A DNA stretch of 40,277 bases from Saprospiraceae bacterium (lineage in GTDB: Bacteria > Bacteroidota > Bacteroidia > Chitinophagales > Saprospiraceae): positions 1-40,277 of the forward strand of contig JAKVCU010000086.1 of the NCBI GenBank assembly GCA_022448955.1, written 5' to 3'. Below the pieces are notes generated by a model. That model did not search any database and was not told the origin of the DNA. It worked only from the letters and a program-made list of their open reading frames with translations. How positions within the stretch are numbered: position 1 is the first letter of the stretch; each line of letters opens with the position of its first letter. Below are positions 8,568 through 16,355 of the stretch, in pieces. A program made the translations under genes and the position numbers.

Positions 8568-8592
8568 AGACTTGACTAATCAGGCTAAGTCT
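8568..8592 (-). terminator. Weak terminator-like hairpin after the DinB-TetR gene run
   Basis: AGACTT (8568-8573) and AAGTCT (8587-8592) can pair about 60 bases past the stop of the membrane protein gene, followed on the minus strand by GATGGTTGATAAAAAAGG. The stem is short, so this is tentative. Confidence 0.3.
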
Positions 8593-8653
8593 TTATCTAA
8601 TATAACCAGTAATTACATGGGCAATTTTTAATAGCCACTTTCCCTTCTTAGAG

Positions 8654-9280
8654 TTATTCAGGCTTCTCAAATTTTCGCGTAAAGCGAATCGTTTTAACCT
8701 GCGAGTTAGTAGGAATAATTCGGACAAAACTTTCATCATCTAACAAGAATAAATAGTCTTTATTTTTTCCGATAAGTTTTGCCGTTAGGACTTCTGGATT
8801 ATTTTCTTGATTCTGGAAATAAACGTCAATGGTAGGTTTTAAATCAATGGCTTTAGCATGCGCATGTGCATAAATATCGGCCGATAAGACACTATAGGCA
8901 ACAGTCACAAACAAGAAACTCGCTTTGAGATAGATACGATACCAGGATGTATCTACTAGTCCAAAATGCATCATACGATACCACTTAGGAATCCTAGTTC
9001 GCATCCATTGATCCAGTTTCCACAGTAAAAAAGATAAAGCTATGGAGAGTAATACAAAGACAATAATGGCAATATCCTTAGCAGGTGCTAAAAGGAAATC
9101 AAGGATATCCGAGTAAGCAAAAATGTTGATATTGAAGTAGCTATAATAATAAGCTTCAAACAACATTCCAATGAGCACCAATATTAGATACAATAATGGA
9201 AACAGGCTTTGTCCCCATTGCTGAAAGAATTGCAAAGCACTTGATCTATTTAAAGAAAATGTCTTTTTTGGAACGCTCAT
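8654..9280 (-). CDS. Membrane protein of unknown function
   Basis: This 208-residue protein is not recognised. It has about three membrane segments: LFPLLYLILVLIGMLFEAYY (27-46), DIAIIVFVLLSIALSFLLW (69-87) and YLKASFLFVTVAYSVLSADI (117-136). Between the second and third is a basic loop (DQWMRTRIPKWYRMMH). A C-terminal soluble region of about 70 residues follows, predicted beta-rich (TAKLIGKNKDYLFLLDDESFVRIIPTNSQVKTIRF), in the style of small sensory or assembly membrane proteins. It is the last gene of a leftward run, 12 bases after the alpha/beta hydrolase gene, so it is very likely co-transcribed and under the same TetR control. Confidence 0.7.
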   Translation of the reverse strand: MSVPKKTFSLNRSSALQFFQQWGQSLFPLLYLILVLIGMLFEAYYYSYFNINIFAYSDILDFLLAPAKDIAIIVFVLLSIALSFLLWKLDQWMRTRIPKWYRMMHFGLVDTSWYRIYLKASFLFVTVAYSVLSADIYAHAHAKAIDLKPTIDVYFQNQENNPEVLTAKLIGKNKDYLFLLDDESFVRIIPTNSQVKTIRFTRKFEKPE

Positions 9281-9292
9281 TGATTTTTAAAA

Positions 9293-10207
9293 TCAATTTA
9301 CAACAAAATCGACAACTCGCTTCACCACTTCTGGATTTTTCATTAATCGGTAATGACCAATTCCGTCTACGACTAATAAATTGGCATTATCCCATTCATC
9401 AAAAGTGGTTTGCGCCTCGGAGAAAGGCACTACCGGATCTTGCTTATCATGCACAATAAGCGCCTCCCCTAATTTCATTCTCTTTCCTGCTTCTGCTACA
9501 TTTGCTTCTTTTAGCGGAACAGAAACCTTTCCTTGTATTATAGACTTAAATTTTTTGGATACTACTTTTGGTGCTTTTAAAGTATTTAGTGCATTATCGA
9601 GTACGCCTTCCATACGATTAGGCACACCCACTAATACTAGTTTATCCAACCATGGAGCATTTTGATCCCACGCTAATGCAAACACAGAAGTAGCCCCACC
9701 AAAAGAATGCCCAATAATAGCGTCTACACCATCCAATTGACGAATCATCGCCTTTACTGCACCGCTGAAATGAGGAAGATTTGTACGTTTCCCATCTGAA
9801 TTGCCATGGGCAGGGCCATCAAAAGCAACTACTCGATACCCTTTTTCTACCAATGCCGGGACAAAGCTTCGCATAGCTGTGCCACGAGATTCCCAACCGT
9901 GAACTAACAAGACTGTTTTATCTCCTTTTCCCCACTCATAAGCCTTTAAAAGAGACTTTCCATAAAGCACCTCGAACAACCTTGCTCTTTCGATAATTTC
10001 ATCTGAAATTTTATGCTTTGCACGCACTCGAGGAGTAGAAAACAGACGATAGGCAACTTTACCAGCTGCATTTGGGAAAATTGGTCCAAACAACTGAAAA
10101 GCAAGTTGTGTACTTCGAAGCAACAACTGCGGATACTTTTGTGGCTTCTCTGTTTTATCACCATTAAACTCTGGTGGAATAAATTCTATATTCTTTATCG
10201 TTTCCAT
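9293..10207 (-). CDS. Alpha/beta hydrolase
   Basis: This 304-residue cytoplasmic hydrolase has a likely complete triad: S168 (GHSFGG nucleophile elbow), D258 (HDKQDPVVPF) and H286 (GIGHYRLM). The oxyanion region is LLVHGWESRG (100-109). VVAFDGPAHGNSDGKR (127-141) is typical of this carboxylesterase-like group. The first 70 residues form a basic N-terminal extension. The substrate is unknown; esterase or lipase-like activity on small esters is likely. It lies 17 bases after the TetR gene and 12 bases before the membrane protein gene, so it is a probable target of the regulator. TetR-hydrolase pairs often respond to a small toxic or lipid-like compound, but that is inference here. Confidence 0.87.
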   Translation of the reverse strand: METIKNIEFIPPEFNGDKTEKPQKYPQLLLRSTQLAFQLFGPIFPNAAGKVAYRLFSTPRVRAKHKISDEIIERARLFEVLYGKSLLKAYEWGKGDKTVLLVHGWESRGTAMRSFVPALVEKGYRVVAFDGPAHGNSDGKRTNLPHFSGAVKAMIRQLDGVDAIIGHSFGGATSVFALAWDQNAPWLDKLVLVGVPNRMEGVLDNALNTLKAPKVVSKKFKSIIQGKVSVPLKEANVAEAGKRMKLGEALIVHDKQDPVVPFSEAQTTFDEWDNANLLVVDGIGHYRLMKNPEVVKRVVDFVVN

Positions 10208-10224
10208 AAGTCGGGTGTATTTTT

Positions 10225-10821
10225 TTAGTCTGTTAAACTTTCAATCATTTGAAGGAGGACTTCGGCCATTGTATCAAAGTAGTGGACGTCTTTGTACAAT
10301 TGGGCAAGCATGATACCACCTTCAAGCGTTCCTATAAATTGAGTTGCAAACTTTTCGGAATCAATTTCTCCTTTCACCTGATCAAGAGATTTCCCTTTTT
10401 CAAGCACGTAAACCATTCTTGATTTCCATTGATCAACGGCTGTAATGACGTGCTCTCTGAGTACAGGATTATTATCATCTGCATCAATAGACGTATTCTG
10501 AATAGGACATCCACCTTCCACGGGTGGATCCAAAATTCTTTCTCTATAAAAAGAGACCACTGCCTTTAACTTATCTACAGGATGCTTCGAAATTCTAGTT
10601 CTTTCTCGTACTTCTTCCGTCACTAATCCAACTGCGTGTTCAAAGGCAGCCACTGCAATTTGTTCTTTATTTCCAAAATTGCCATAAAGTCCTCCTTTTG
10701 AAAGTCCTGTTGCTTTCATAATATCATTCATCGAAGTCCCTGCATAGCCTTTTTGGTTAAATATTCTTGCAGCTTCTGTAATGATTAATTTTCTGGTACG
10801 TTCTGCCTTGGTTTGTCCCAT
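10225..10821 (-). CDS. TetR/AcrR family transcriptional regulator
   Basis: This 198-residue repressor has an N-terminal helix-turn-helix: ITEAARIFNQKGYAGTSMND then IMKATGLSKGGLYGNFGNKE (about 14-53), matching the TetR_N signature. The C-terminal ligand-binding part holds the TetR_C-like CPIQNTSIDADD motif and helices that would dimerise. It lies 48 bases after the DinB-like gene and 17 bases before the hydrolase gene in a leftward run. A near-palindrome of TetR type (ACCGAACGGTCGGT, 11623-11636) sits in the probable promoter of that run, so autoregulation of all four genes is likely. The inducing ligand is not predictable. Confidence 0.92.
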   Translation of the reverse strand: MGQTKAERTRKLIITEAARIFNQKGYAGTSMNDIMKATGLSKGGLYGNFGNKEQIAVAAFEHAVGLVTEEVRERTRISKHPVDKLKAVVSFYRERILDPPVEGGCPIQNTSIDADDNNPVLREHVITAVDQWKSRMVYVLEKGKSLDQVKGEIDSEKFATQFIGTLEGGIMLAQLYKDVHYFDTMAEVLLQMIESLTD

Positions 10822-10869
10822 TTATATTTTGAGTTATTAGGCTGAATGATGCAAACTCATTTTTTACGC

Positions 10870-11388
10870 CTACTTAATTATTCGTTGAATACTTTTTAAA
10901 TGATGCTTGGTATGGTATATTGTAAAATATAACATTTCCCGCAAGGAAAGTAGCCCTATCGCAGGATGTGGCACTTGATACTGATCTAAATCTTCCTCCG
11001 TCCAGTTCGCTAATCGCTCTTCAAATTTACTAATGATCATTTGCCAGTTTGGAAACAAATCGCTGACTTTTGAAATATTATCCACTTTAGGTTCAAATGC
11101 GGCAGGTGCTTTCAAGCCTTTGGCTAATACCTTCTGATAGGTCTCCACTACTTCATCATAACCCCTTGGCCCCATCGTAGGTTGTCCAAAACTTAACAAA
11201 AATTCTTTTGGCTGTTTGTATATAGATGCTACCGGAGCAGCAGACATAATCAAATGCTGTAAATGCTGCGCAATGGACCACTTCTCCCCTTCTGGTTCAA
11301 AACATTTCTGGTTATCCTGAGTGGCAATGACACGCTGCGTGTCCGCAAATACAGCTCTTAATAAAATAATAATTTCTGGTTTAGTCAT
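10870..11388 (-). CDS. DinB-like (DinB_2) putative metal-dependent protein
   Basis: This 172-residue four-helix protein matches the DinB/YfiT superfamily. Metal-ligand candidates are H42/H45 in the WSIAQHLQHL helix and H159/H162/H163 in YHTKHHL near the C-terminus, the usual three-histidine arrangement. Members include thiol-dependent transferases (bacillithiol or mycothiol type) and many proteins of unknown activity. It is the first gene of the leftward run that continues with TetR, hydrolase and membrane protein. Its start lies about 220 bases from the probable promoter and operator, which implies a long leader. A role in detoxification alongside the hydrolase is possible but inferred. Confidence 0.8.
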   Translation of the reverse strand: MTKPEIIILLRAVFADTQRVIATQDNQKCFEPEGEKWSIAQHLQHLIMSAAPVASIYKQPKEFLLSFGQPTMGPRGYDEVVETYQKVLAKGLKAPAAFEPKVDNISKVSDLFPNWQMIISKFEERLANWTEEDLDQYQVPHPAIGLLSLREMLYFTIYHTKHHLKSIQRIIK

Positions 11389-11520
11389 AAGGGTGTCCTT
11401 TGTAGGTATTAGTGGATAGTTATTGGTTCTTGGTTGATAATTTAGATTTTTTAGTACTTGATTGTTAATCTAAAAACGACTAATAACAGTGAACGATTAA
11501 CCATCGACGATAAGAAAAAA

Positions 11521-11582
11521 GGTGGGCAGTAAACCTTATAAAGCTATTGTCACTGAGCATTCTTGTAAGATCACTGCCTACC
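11521..11582. repeat. Hairpin in the leader of the DinB-TetR run
   Basis: GGTGGGCAGT (11521-11530) pairs with ACTGCCTACC (11573-11582) over 10 bp with one G-U. It lies between the predicted promoter and the DinB start, so it would be present in the leader RNA. It has no T-tract on the minus strand. Function is unknown. Confidence 0.5.
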
Positions 11583-11614
11583 ACAATAAACTAATAGACG
11601 GTTAAAAACAGTTT

Positions 11615-11645
11615 CAAAATAAACCGAACGGTCGGTATATTGCAA
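11615..11645 (-). promoter_or_regulatory. Promoter with embedded TetR-type operator for the DinB-TetR run
   Basis: On the minus strand a TTG (11645-11643) and a TTATTTTG box (11622-11615, one mismatch to TAnnTTTG) are 20 bases apart. The spacer contains the near-palindrome ACCGAACGGTCGGT (11623-11636; 6 of 7 symmetric pairs). Bound repressor would cover the spacer and block polymerase. The operator half-site resembles those of many TetR regulators. Confidence 0.55.
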
Positions 11646-11699
11646 GTTTTTTATCATTTTTTTTCTTTATTTAACATATTTTGACAAAAAATTGAGTGC

Positions 11700-12197
11700 A
11701 TGAAAGTCATTTTACATACTGGAAGCAATCTAGGCAAGCGAGCAGAAAATTTAGCGACAGCGGTACAACACATTGAAAAACAAGTAGGTAGTATTTTAAA
11801 GCGCTCACCGATTTACGAAACGGCCGCATGGGGCATTGAAAATCAAGCTGATTTTCTCAATCAAGCAATCATTATTGAAACTTCCCTACCAGCAGAGATA
11901 TTGCTTCAAAAAGTATTGGCTATTGAAGAAGAAATGGGTCGTATTAGAAAGATAAAATGGGGAGAACGGCTCATTGATATTGACATCCTATTTTACGAAA
12001 GTGAGGTAATAGATCTTCCACATTTAACTATTCCTCATCCATTTCTGCAAGAACGCAACTTTGTTTTGGCTCCGCTCAAAGATATTGCAGCAGAGTGGAT
12101 TCATCCTATTTTTGAGAAAAGCTGTATGGAGTTATTTGATGCTTCTAAAGATCCACTTGAAGCGAAACTTTGGACAAAGCCTGAAAATCCGTATTAA
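11700..12197 (+). CDS. folK: 2-amino-4-hydroxy-6-hydroxymethyldihydropteridine pyrophosphokinase (HPPK)
   Basis: This 165-residue cytoplasmic enzyme transfers pyrophosphate from ATP to 6-hydroxymethyl-dihydropterin in folate synthesis. Family features are visible in order: GSNLGKRAENL (8-18), SPIYETAAWG (substrate loop), EEEMGRIRKIKWGERLIDID with the Mg-binding DIDIL aspartates, and LTIPHPFLQERNFVLAPLKDI. The length fits stand-alone HPPK. It is followed after 234 bases by a deoxynucleoside kinase gene, a pairing common in Bacteroidota. Its stop codon overlaps the left end of a MITE-like element. Confidence 0.96.
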   Translation: MKVILHTGSNLGKRAENLATAVQHIEKQVGSILKRSPIYETAAWGIENQADFLNQAIIIETSLPAEILLQKVLAIEEEMGRIRKIKWGERLIDIDILFYESEVIDLPHLTIPHPFLQERNFVLAPLKDIAAEWIHPIFEKSCMELFDASKDPLEAKLWTKPENPY

Positions 12198-12384
12198 GGG
12201 ATTCGGCAATAAATAACCTACCCATTTTTGCAGTCCTTTTTCCAGATGACATCGTTTTTCATCAGTCACATAGCTAAGGCTATTCTCCTTCCCTGCTTGA
12301 CTGCGTAGACAGGCAGGTTCACGCCTTGTCTACTGAAAAAATTATCATCAAAAAATCAGGTCGTTTATTTATTTCCGTATCCCT
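12197..12384. repeat. MITE-like intergenic element with terminal inverted repeats
   Basis: AGGGATTCGGCAATAAATAA (12197-12216) is repeated in inverted form at 12365-12384 with two mismatches, enclosing 188 bp without a gene. The interior holds a smaller stem around 12305-12332 (GTAGACAGGC with GCCTTGTCTAC). It starts on the folK stop codon and ends before the dNK gene. No transposase is present, so it could be a non-autonomous element or a genome-specific palindrome. Confidence 0.45.
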
Positions 12385-12431
12385 AAAATGATATTTTTGT
12401 GCATTCAAATTTAAAGAGCTGCTAATTTAGG

Positions 12432-13085
12432 ATGGCAAACACTGCATTTCCACATCAATTTATTGCTATTGAAGGCAACATTGGAGCAGGGAAAACAACC
12501 CTGACTACCATGATTGCAGAAGAATTTGGCTGTCGCCTCATTCTAGAGCAGTTTACGGATAATCCTTTCCTACCATTTTTCTACGAACAGCCGGAGCGTT
12601 ATGCCTTTCCGGTAGAGCTGTTCTTTATGACAGAACGTCACAAGCAACTTCAAGAAGAGCTAGGCCAAATTAACCTATTCCAACAAACGCTATTAGCAGA
12701 TTATTTCTTTTTAAAGACCCTCCTGTTTGCACGAAACAACTTAAATACTGAAGAATACAGATTATTTCAAAGGCTTTTTCATATCCTAAATGCAAGCTTC
12801 CCAAAACCAGAATTGCTGGTCTACTTACATCGTCCTGTTGATGATTTGCTCAAAAATATTGACAAGCGTGGACGTGATTTTGAAAAGGACATGGCCCCCG
12901 AATACCTCTTACAGATCCAAAATGCCTACTTCGACTTCTTCAAAGCACAGACCGACCTTCCTATTCTAATAATAGATATCGAAGGTGTTGATTTTATTGA
13001 AAACCAATCCAACTATCAAGAATTGCTCAATTTACTTTGCCAAACCTACCCTGTGGGTATCCACAGAAAGAAAATCGGTGCTTAG
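12432..13085 (+). CDS. Deoxynucleoside kinase
   Basis: This 217-residue cytoplasmic kinase phosphorylates deoxynucleosides for the dNTP salvage pathway. The P-loop is GNIGAGKTT (15-23), followed by RLILEQFTDNPFLPFFYEQP (35-54), the substrate-pocket region, and PVELFFMTERHKQL. The LADYFFLKTLLFAR stretch takes the place of the DRS/DRY segment of other dNKs and is usual in the Bacteroidota branch. The LID-like segment RGRDFEKD is intact. Specificity (dA, dG or dC) cannot be read safely. It follows folK in the same direction, separated by the MITE-like element, so co-transcription is uncertain. Confidence 0.9.
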   Translation: MANTAFPHQFIAIEGNIGAGKTTLTTMIAEEFGCRLILEQFTDNPFLPFFYEQPERYAFPVELFFMTERHKQLQEELGQINLFQQTLLADYFFLKTLLFARNNLNTEEYRLFQRLFHILNASFPKPELLVYLHRPVDDLLKNIDKRGRDFEKDMAPEYLLQIQNAYFDFFKAQTDLPILIIDIEGVDFIENQSNYQELLNLLCQTYPVGIHRKKIGA

Positions 13086-13220
13086 TACACTGTAATCTAA
13101 ATCACTTGGCCACTTCTTGACAAGTTTAGGATCGTTTTTTGTTTAAGTAGAAAAGGCCTGGCTGGTAAATACATTTTCTAAAAAACAGAAATGAGATTAG
13201 AATACTCATCAAAAGATATC

Positions 13221-13253
13221 TTGCCCAAGCGACCTTTTTATGGTCTAAAATTG
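13221..13253 (+). promoter_or_regulatory. Candidate promoter of the NADH dehydrogenase gene
   Basis: TTG (13221-13223) and TAAAATTG (13246-13253, one mismatch to TAnnTTTG) are separated by 22 bases. A 16-bp AT palindrome (13256-13271) lies between this box and the start codon. Confidence 0.35.
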
Positions 13254-13281
13254 TTATTATTATATAATAATTATACAACAA

Positions 13282-14589
13282 ATGAAAATCAACATTCCTG
13301 AAACTGGTCAAAAAAGAGTTGTAATTGTAGGAGGCGGTTTTGCGGGATTGACCTTAGCTAGAAAACTAGCAAAATCTAATTATCAAGTTGTTTTACTCGA
13401 TAAGAATAATTACCACCAATTTCAGCCGCTTTTTTACCAAGTGGCCATGTCTGGCTTAGAGCCTAGCTCTATCTCTTTTCCTTTAAGAAAGATGTTTCAG
13501 AGTAGTAAAAATGTATATATTCGAGTTACTGCTGTCGAGCATGTCGATACCACCCATAAGCAATTAACGACTCCCATAGGGGTCGTTAATTATGATTATC
13601 TCGTATTGGCGATTGGTGCAAAAACAAACTTTTTTGGTAATGAGGATTTGGCAGAACGCTGTATTCCCATGAAATCAGTTTCGGAAGCGCTTTATTTGCG
13701 TAACAAAATCTTAGCAGATTACGAACAGGCACTTTCTACGCCAGACTATGACGCGCGTCAAAAATTGATTGATATTGTTATCGTTGGAGGTGGTCCAACA
13801 GGTGTAGAAGTAGCTGGAGCATTGGCTGAAATGAAGAAATATGTCATGCCAAAAGATTATCCAGAATTGAACTGTGACGAAATTGATATTCATCTGATTC
13901 AGGGAGGGCCAAAATTATTACTTGGAATGTCAGATAAGGCTTCTCAGAAAGCCCACGAGTTTCTCGAACAACTAGACGTACAAATCAAACTCGATACTCG
14001 AGTAACTGATTTTGATGGCGAGTTTGTATATATGAGTGACGGTAGCAAAATTGAAACACATAAAGTCATCTGGGCTGCTGGAATTACTGGAAATACTATC
14101 GATGGTTTACCCGAGGGCGCCATTGTTCGAGCTAGAAGAATCAAGGTAGATCAATTTAGCCGCGTAGATGGTGTTGAAGATGTATTTGCCATCGGTGACA
14201 TTGCTTACATGGAGGAAGGCGAATATGAAGATGGACACCCACAAGTGGCACAAGTCGCTATGCAGCAAGCCAAGCAATTAGCTAAAAACCTAAAGAATAT
14301 AGATAAGGGTAAAGCCCTAGAAGCTTTTGCTTACGATGATTTAGGGGCAATGGCTACCATTGGAAGGCACAAAGCAGTAGTCGATTTACCTAAAGTTAAG
14401 TTCCAAGGTTCTTTTGCCTGGTTTGTATGGTTGTTTGTGCATCTATTCCAGATTTTGGGTGTTAAAAATAGACTCTTTGTCTTCCTCAATTGGGTTTGGG
14501 GCTACTTTACCTATGATCAATCCCTACGATTAATCATCAAACCAAGAGTACCCAAAAACAATCAATTAAAAATAACCGAGGAAAGCTAA
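13282..14589 (+). CDS. ndh: Type II NADH dehydrogenase (NDH-2)
   Basis: This 435-residue flavoprotein transfers electrons from NADH to quinone at the inner face of the membrane without pumping protons. The FAD-binding motif is VIVGGGFAGLTLARKL (14-29), and YHQFQPLFYQVAMSGLEP is typical of NDH-2. The NADH-binding motif is VIVGGGPTGVEVAG (166-179). The second FAD contact is DVFAIGDIAYME. The C-terminal amphipathic/hydrophobic segment WFVWLFVHLFQILG with FVFLNWVWGYFTYDQ is the membrane anchor of the family. Length fits. It is monocistronic, with a perfect 15-bp hairpin directly after the stop. Confidence 0.92.
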   Translation: MKINIPETGQKRVVIVGGGFAGLTLARKLAKSNYQVVLLDKNNYHQFQPLFYQVAMSGLEPSSISFPLRKMFQSSKNVYIRVTAVEHVDTTHKQLTTPIGVVNYDYLVLAIGAKTNFFGNEDLAERCIPMKSVSEALYLRNKILADYEQALSTPDYDARQKLIDIVIVGGGPTGVEVAGALAEMKKYVMPKDYPELNCDEIDIHLIQGGPKLLLGMSDKASQKAHEFLEQLDVQIKLDTRVTDFDGEFVYMSDGSKIETHKVIWAAGITGNTIDGLPEGAIVRARRIKVDQFSRVDGVEDVFAIGDIAYMEEGEYEDGHPQVAQVAMQQAKQLAKNLKNIDKGKALEAFAYDDLGAMATIGRHKAVVDLPKVKFQGSFAWFVWLFVHLFQILGVKNRLFVFLNWVWGYFTYDQSLRLIIKPRVPKNNQLKITEES

Positions 14590-14600
14590 ATATATTTAAA

Positions 14601-14634
14601 GTGACTGTGTTTAAGTAAGCTTAAACACAGTCAC
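14601..14634. terminator. Perfect 15-bp inverted repeat between convergent genes
   Basis: GTGACTGTGTTTAAG (14601-14615) pairs with CTTAAACACAGTCAC (14620-14634) around a TAAG loop, between the convergent ndh and T9SS-cargo genes. No long T-tract follows. Confidence 0.65.
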
Positions 14635-14662
14635 AATATCACTCTACTACAAGTTTACATGC

Positions 14663-15919
14663 CTACTTCACTACCTTCTCTGTCCAAAGCACATTCCCCT
14701 CTTTTCTCGCACTTAAGAAGTATATGCCTTTCGGCAGATCAGCGGTAGGAATTCTTATCGTTTCTAGAAATGGAATAGCATAAATACGTTGTCCATTTAC
14801 ATTTAAAAGCTCCAAGGTACTATTTTCAAGTTCTTCTGTCCAAAGTATAGTCAATTCGTCTTCTAGAGGATGAGGAAAGTATTGCACCTCTAATTCAGTA
14901 TTTAGATTCACACTAACAATTTCTGATGTACTTGATTTTCCGTCAAAATCTACTTGATGAAGACGGTAATAGTTATTTCCACGAACAGGACTGTTATGAT
15001 TGAATTGATATTGCCTACCATAATTTGAAGTTCCAAGGCCTTGAACCTGACCTATCGTTTCAAAAATTCGACCATCCGTAGAATGTTGAATTTCAAAGTG
15101 ACTGTTATTGATTTCACTACTCGTTTCCCAAATAAGCTCTACATCATTGTCTTTTGCGAAAGCAGAAAAAGAAGTCAATTCTACAGGAAGTACCCCTATT
15201 TCATGAGTAATCGAATTGAAGTATAAGTTATTGGAACTATTTGAACCTGCATTGGCATTGAATAATCTGATTTTCCCAACTTGTCCAGATGTACTAAAAT
15301 TGCCTGTTTTATTGTAGACAGTTCCTCCTTCCAAAGCTGTTATTGTTGTAGAGTGAGCATAGGTGCCAGAATTATTCGCAGTAATCTCAATTTGAATAGT
15401 CACTCCTTCATCCGTAAAACCAATTGTTGAATTGGTATTCCCATCTCCATCACTGACCGTAAAAAAGCTGTCTCCTCCAATAAAAAAAACTTCTAGAAGG
15501 TTATTTCCCAAATCTGTTTGCACTGCAAATCCGACTGTTGATCCCCCATCAATAAAGCCTATATCCATACTTATTGTAAATCGGTCATCTGTATCCATAT
15601 CAGTATTAAAAAACCGAAAAGCTTCCGAGAGCTGGCCACTATTGGCGTATAAGCCCCATGCTTTACCCCCAGTATTGATGTCTCCATCCACGTTAGTGTC
15701 ACCATTGCCATTACTATCAGAGGCATTACCTGAGCCTGTCTGGCCTAAAAAAATACCTGATTGACTGCTACCTCCAGTTGAATTAAATGACCAAGCGCTA
15801 AAACCTGAGCCTCCATTTCCTGACCATGCAGTACCATAATTGGAGGCATTATCACTTTGAGCTTTTACTGAGTAAATGACAAGCAAACTTAAAAAAACAA
15901 ATAAAAGTCCTTTTTTCAT
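14663..15919 (-). CDS. Secreted T9SS cargo protein with type A sorting domain
   Basis: This is a 418-residue protein. I chose the ATG at 15919 because it opens a clean signal peptide (MKKGLLFVFLSLLVIYSVKAQ); the longer frame adds 35 residues without such a signal. Residues of about 22-240 are rich in Gly, Ser, Asn and Asp (SNYGTAWSGNGGSGFSAW onward), a beta-sandwich-like region I cannot name. Then comes the linker-domain block PVELTSFSAFAKDNDVELIW, found before T9SS tails, and a C-terminal sorting domain ending PKGIYFLSARKEGNVLWTEKVVK. It is therefore exported by Sec, then by T9SS to the surface or medium. It is divergent from the amylase gene; a carbohydrate-related role is possible but unproven. 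Confidence 0.8.
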   Translation of the reverse strand: MKKGLLFVFLSLLVIYSVKAQSDNASNYGTAWSGNGGSGFSAWSFNSTGGSSQSGIFLGQTGSGNASDSNGNGDTNVDGDINTGGKAWGLYANSGQLSEAFRFFNTDMDTDDRFTISMDIGFIDGGSTVGFAVQTDLGNNLLEVFFIGGDSFFTVSDGDGNTNSTIGFTDEGVTIQIEITANNSGTYAHSTTITALEGGTVYNKTGNFSTSGQVGKIRLFNANAGSNSSNNLYFNSITHEIGVLPVELTSFSAFAKDNDVELIWETSSEINNSHFEIQHSTDGRIFETIGQVQGLGTSNYGRQYQFNHNSPVRGNNYYRLHQVDFDGKSSTSEIVSVNLNTELEVQYFPHPLEDELTILWTEELENSTLELLNVNGQRIYAIPFLETIRIPTADLPKGIYFLSARKEGNVLWTEKVVK

Positions 15920-16355
15920 AGTTGAGGAATGTTTAAAGTTGAATACCAAAAGTTGTGAAGTTTTTGTTTGACTGTAATCCGTCATGAGCGAGCAGCAAAC
16001 GAAATAAAGTCGACTATTTATCAAAAATAGCAGAATAAAATCATTTCCTTATCAAAATTTACGCTAATATATGTAAATTTGTAATCTATAAATTAAATTG
16101 TTAGCGTATTACCTTTCCTCCCGCAGATTCAACTTAGTAGGAAGTACCTTTTTATGCTTCGTACATAATCGGCTAGACAGAATTGCTTGTATAATAAATT
16201 CCTGCCAGCCGGCAGGCACGGCGTCAGCTCAAAAATCGTAAGTAACTGACGATATGAAAATTACATACGATTTTAGAACTGACTAAAAGAATTTATTATA
16301 CCAATTTCAGCCATAGGCTGACAGGTTCTAGCCTAACTACTTAAAATCAAAACGT
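15920..16355. other. Divergent intergenic region with a cruciform element
   Basis: No gene is visible. TAAATTTG (16074-16081) matches the -7 consensus for rightward transcription toward the amylase, without a clear -33 box. A cruciform element occupies 16189-16301. A small hairpin CAGCC-ata-GGCTG lies near 16309-16321. The remaining sequence is AT-rich. Confidence 0.6.
16189..16301. repeat. Cruciform/palindromic intergenic element (113 bp)
   Basis: GTATAATAAATTC (16189-16201) and its exact complement (16289-16301) form the outer stem. Inside are CCTGCC-agcc-GGCAGG and a long arm, AAAATCGTAAGTAA pairing with TTACATACGATTTT at 13 of 14 positions, flanked by GTCAG/CTGAC. The whole element can fold on itself and lies in the probable leader of the amylase gene. 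Confidence 0.55.

Larger units (their letters stand above)
11389..11699. other. Divergent intergenic region (DinB run / folK) with dyads and operator
   Basis: No gene is visible. It holds a short dyad TTTAGATT/AATCTAAA (11441-11448, 11467-11474), a larger hairpin (11521-11582), and the TetR-type operator with promoter boxes (11615-11645). The stretch 11641-11699 is very T-rich and precedes folK; its CATATTTTG (from about 11674) is only a partial -7 match. Confidence 0.6.

Noticed and set aside
12720-12830. Missing DRS/DRY motif in the deoxynucleoside kinase
   Set aside because: The replacement segment (LADYFFLKTLLFAR) is usual in the Bacteroidota branch of this family as I know it, so it is not a defect.
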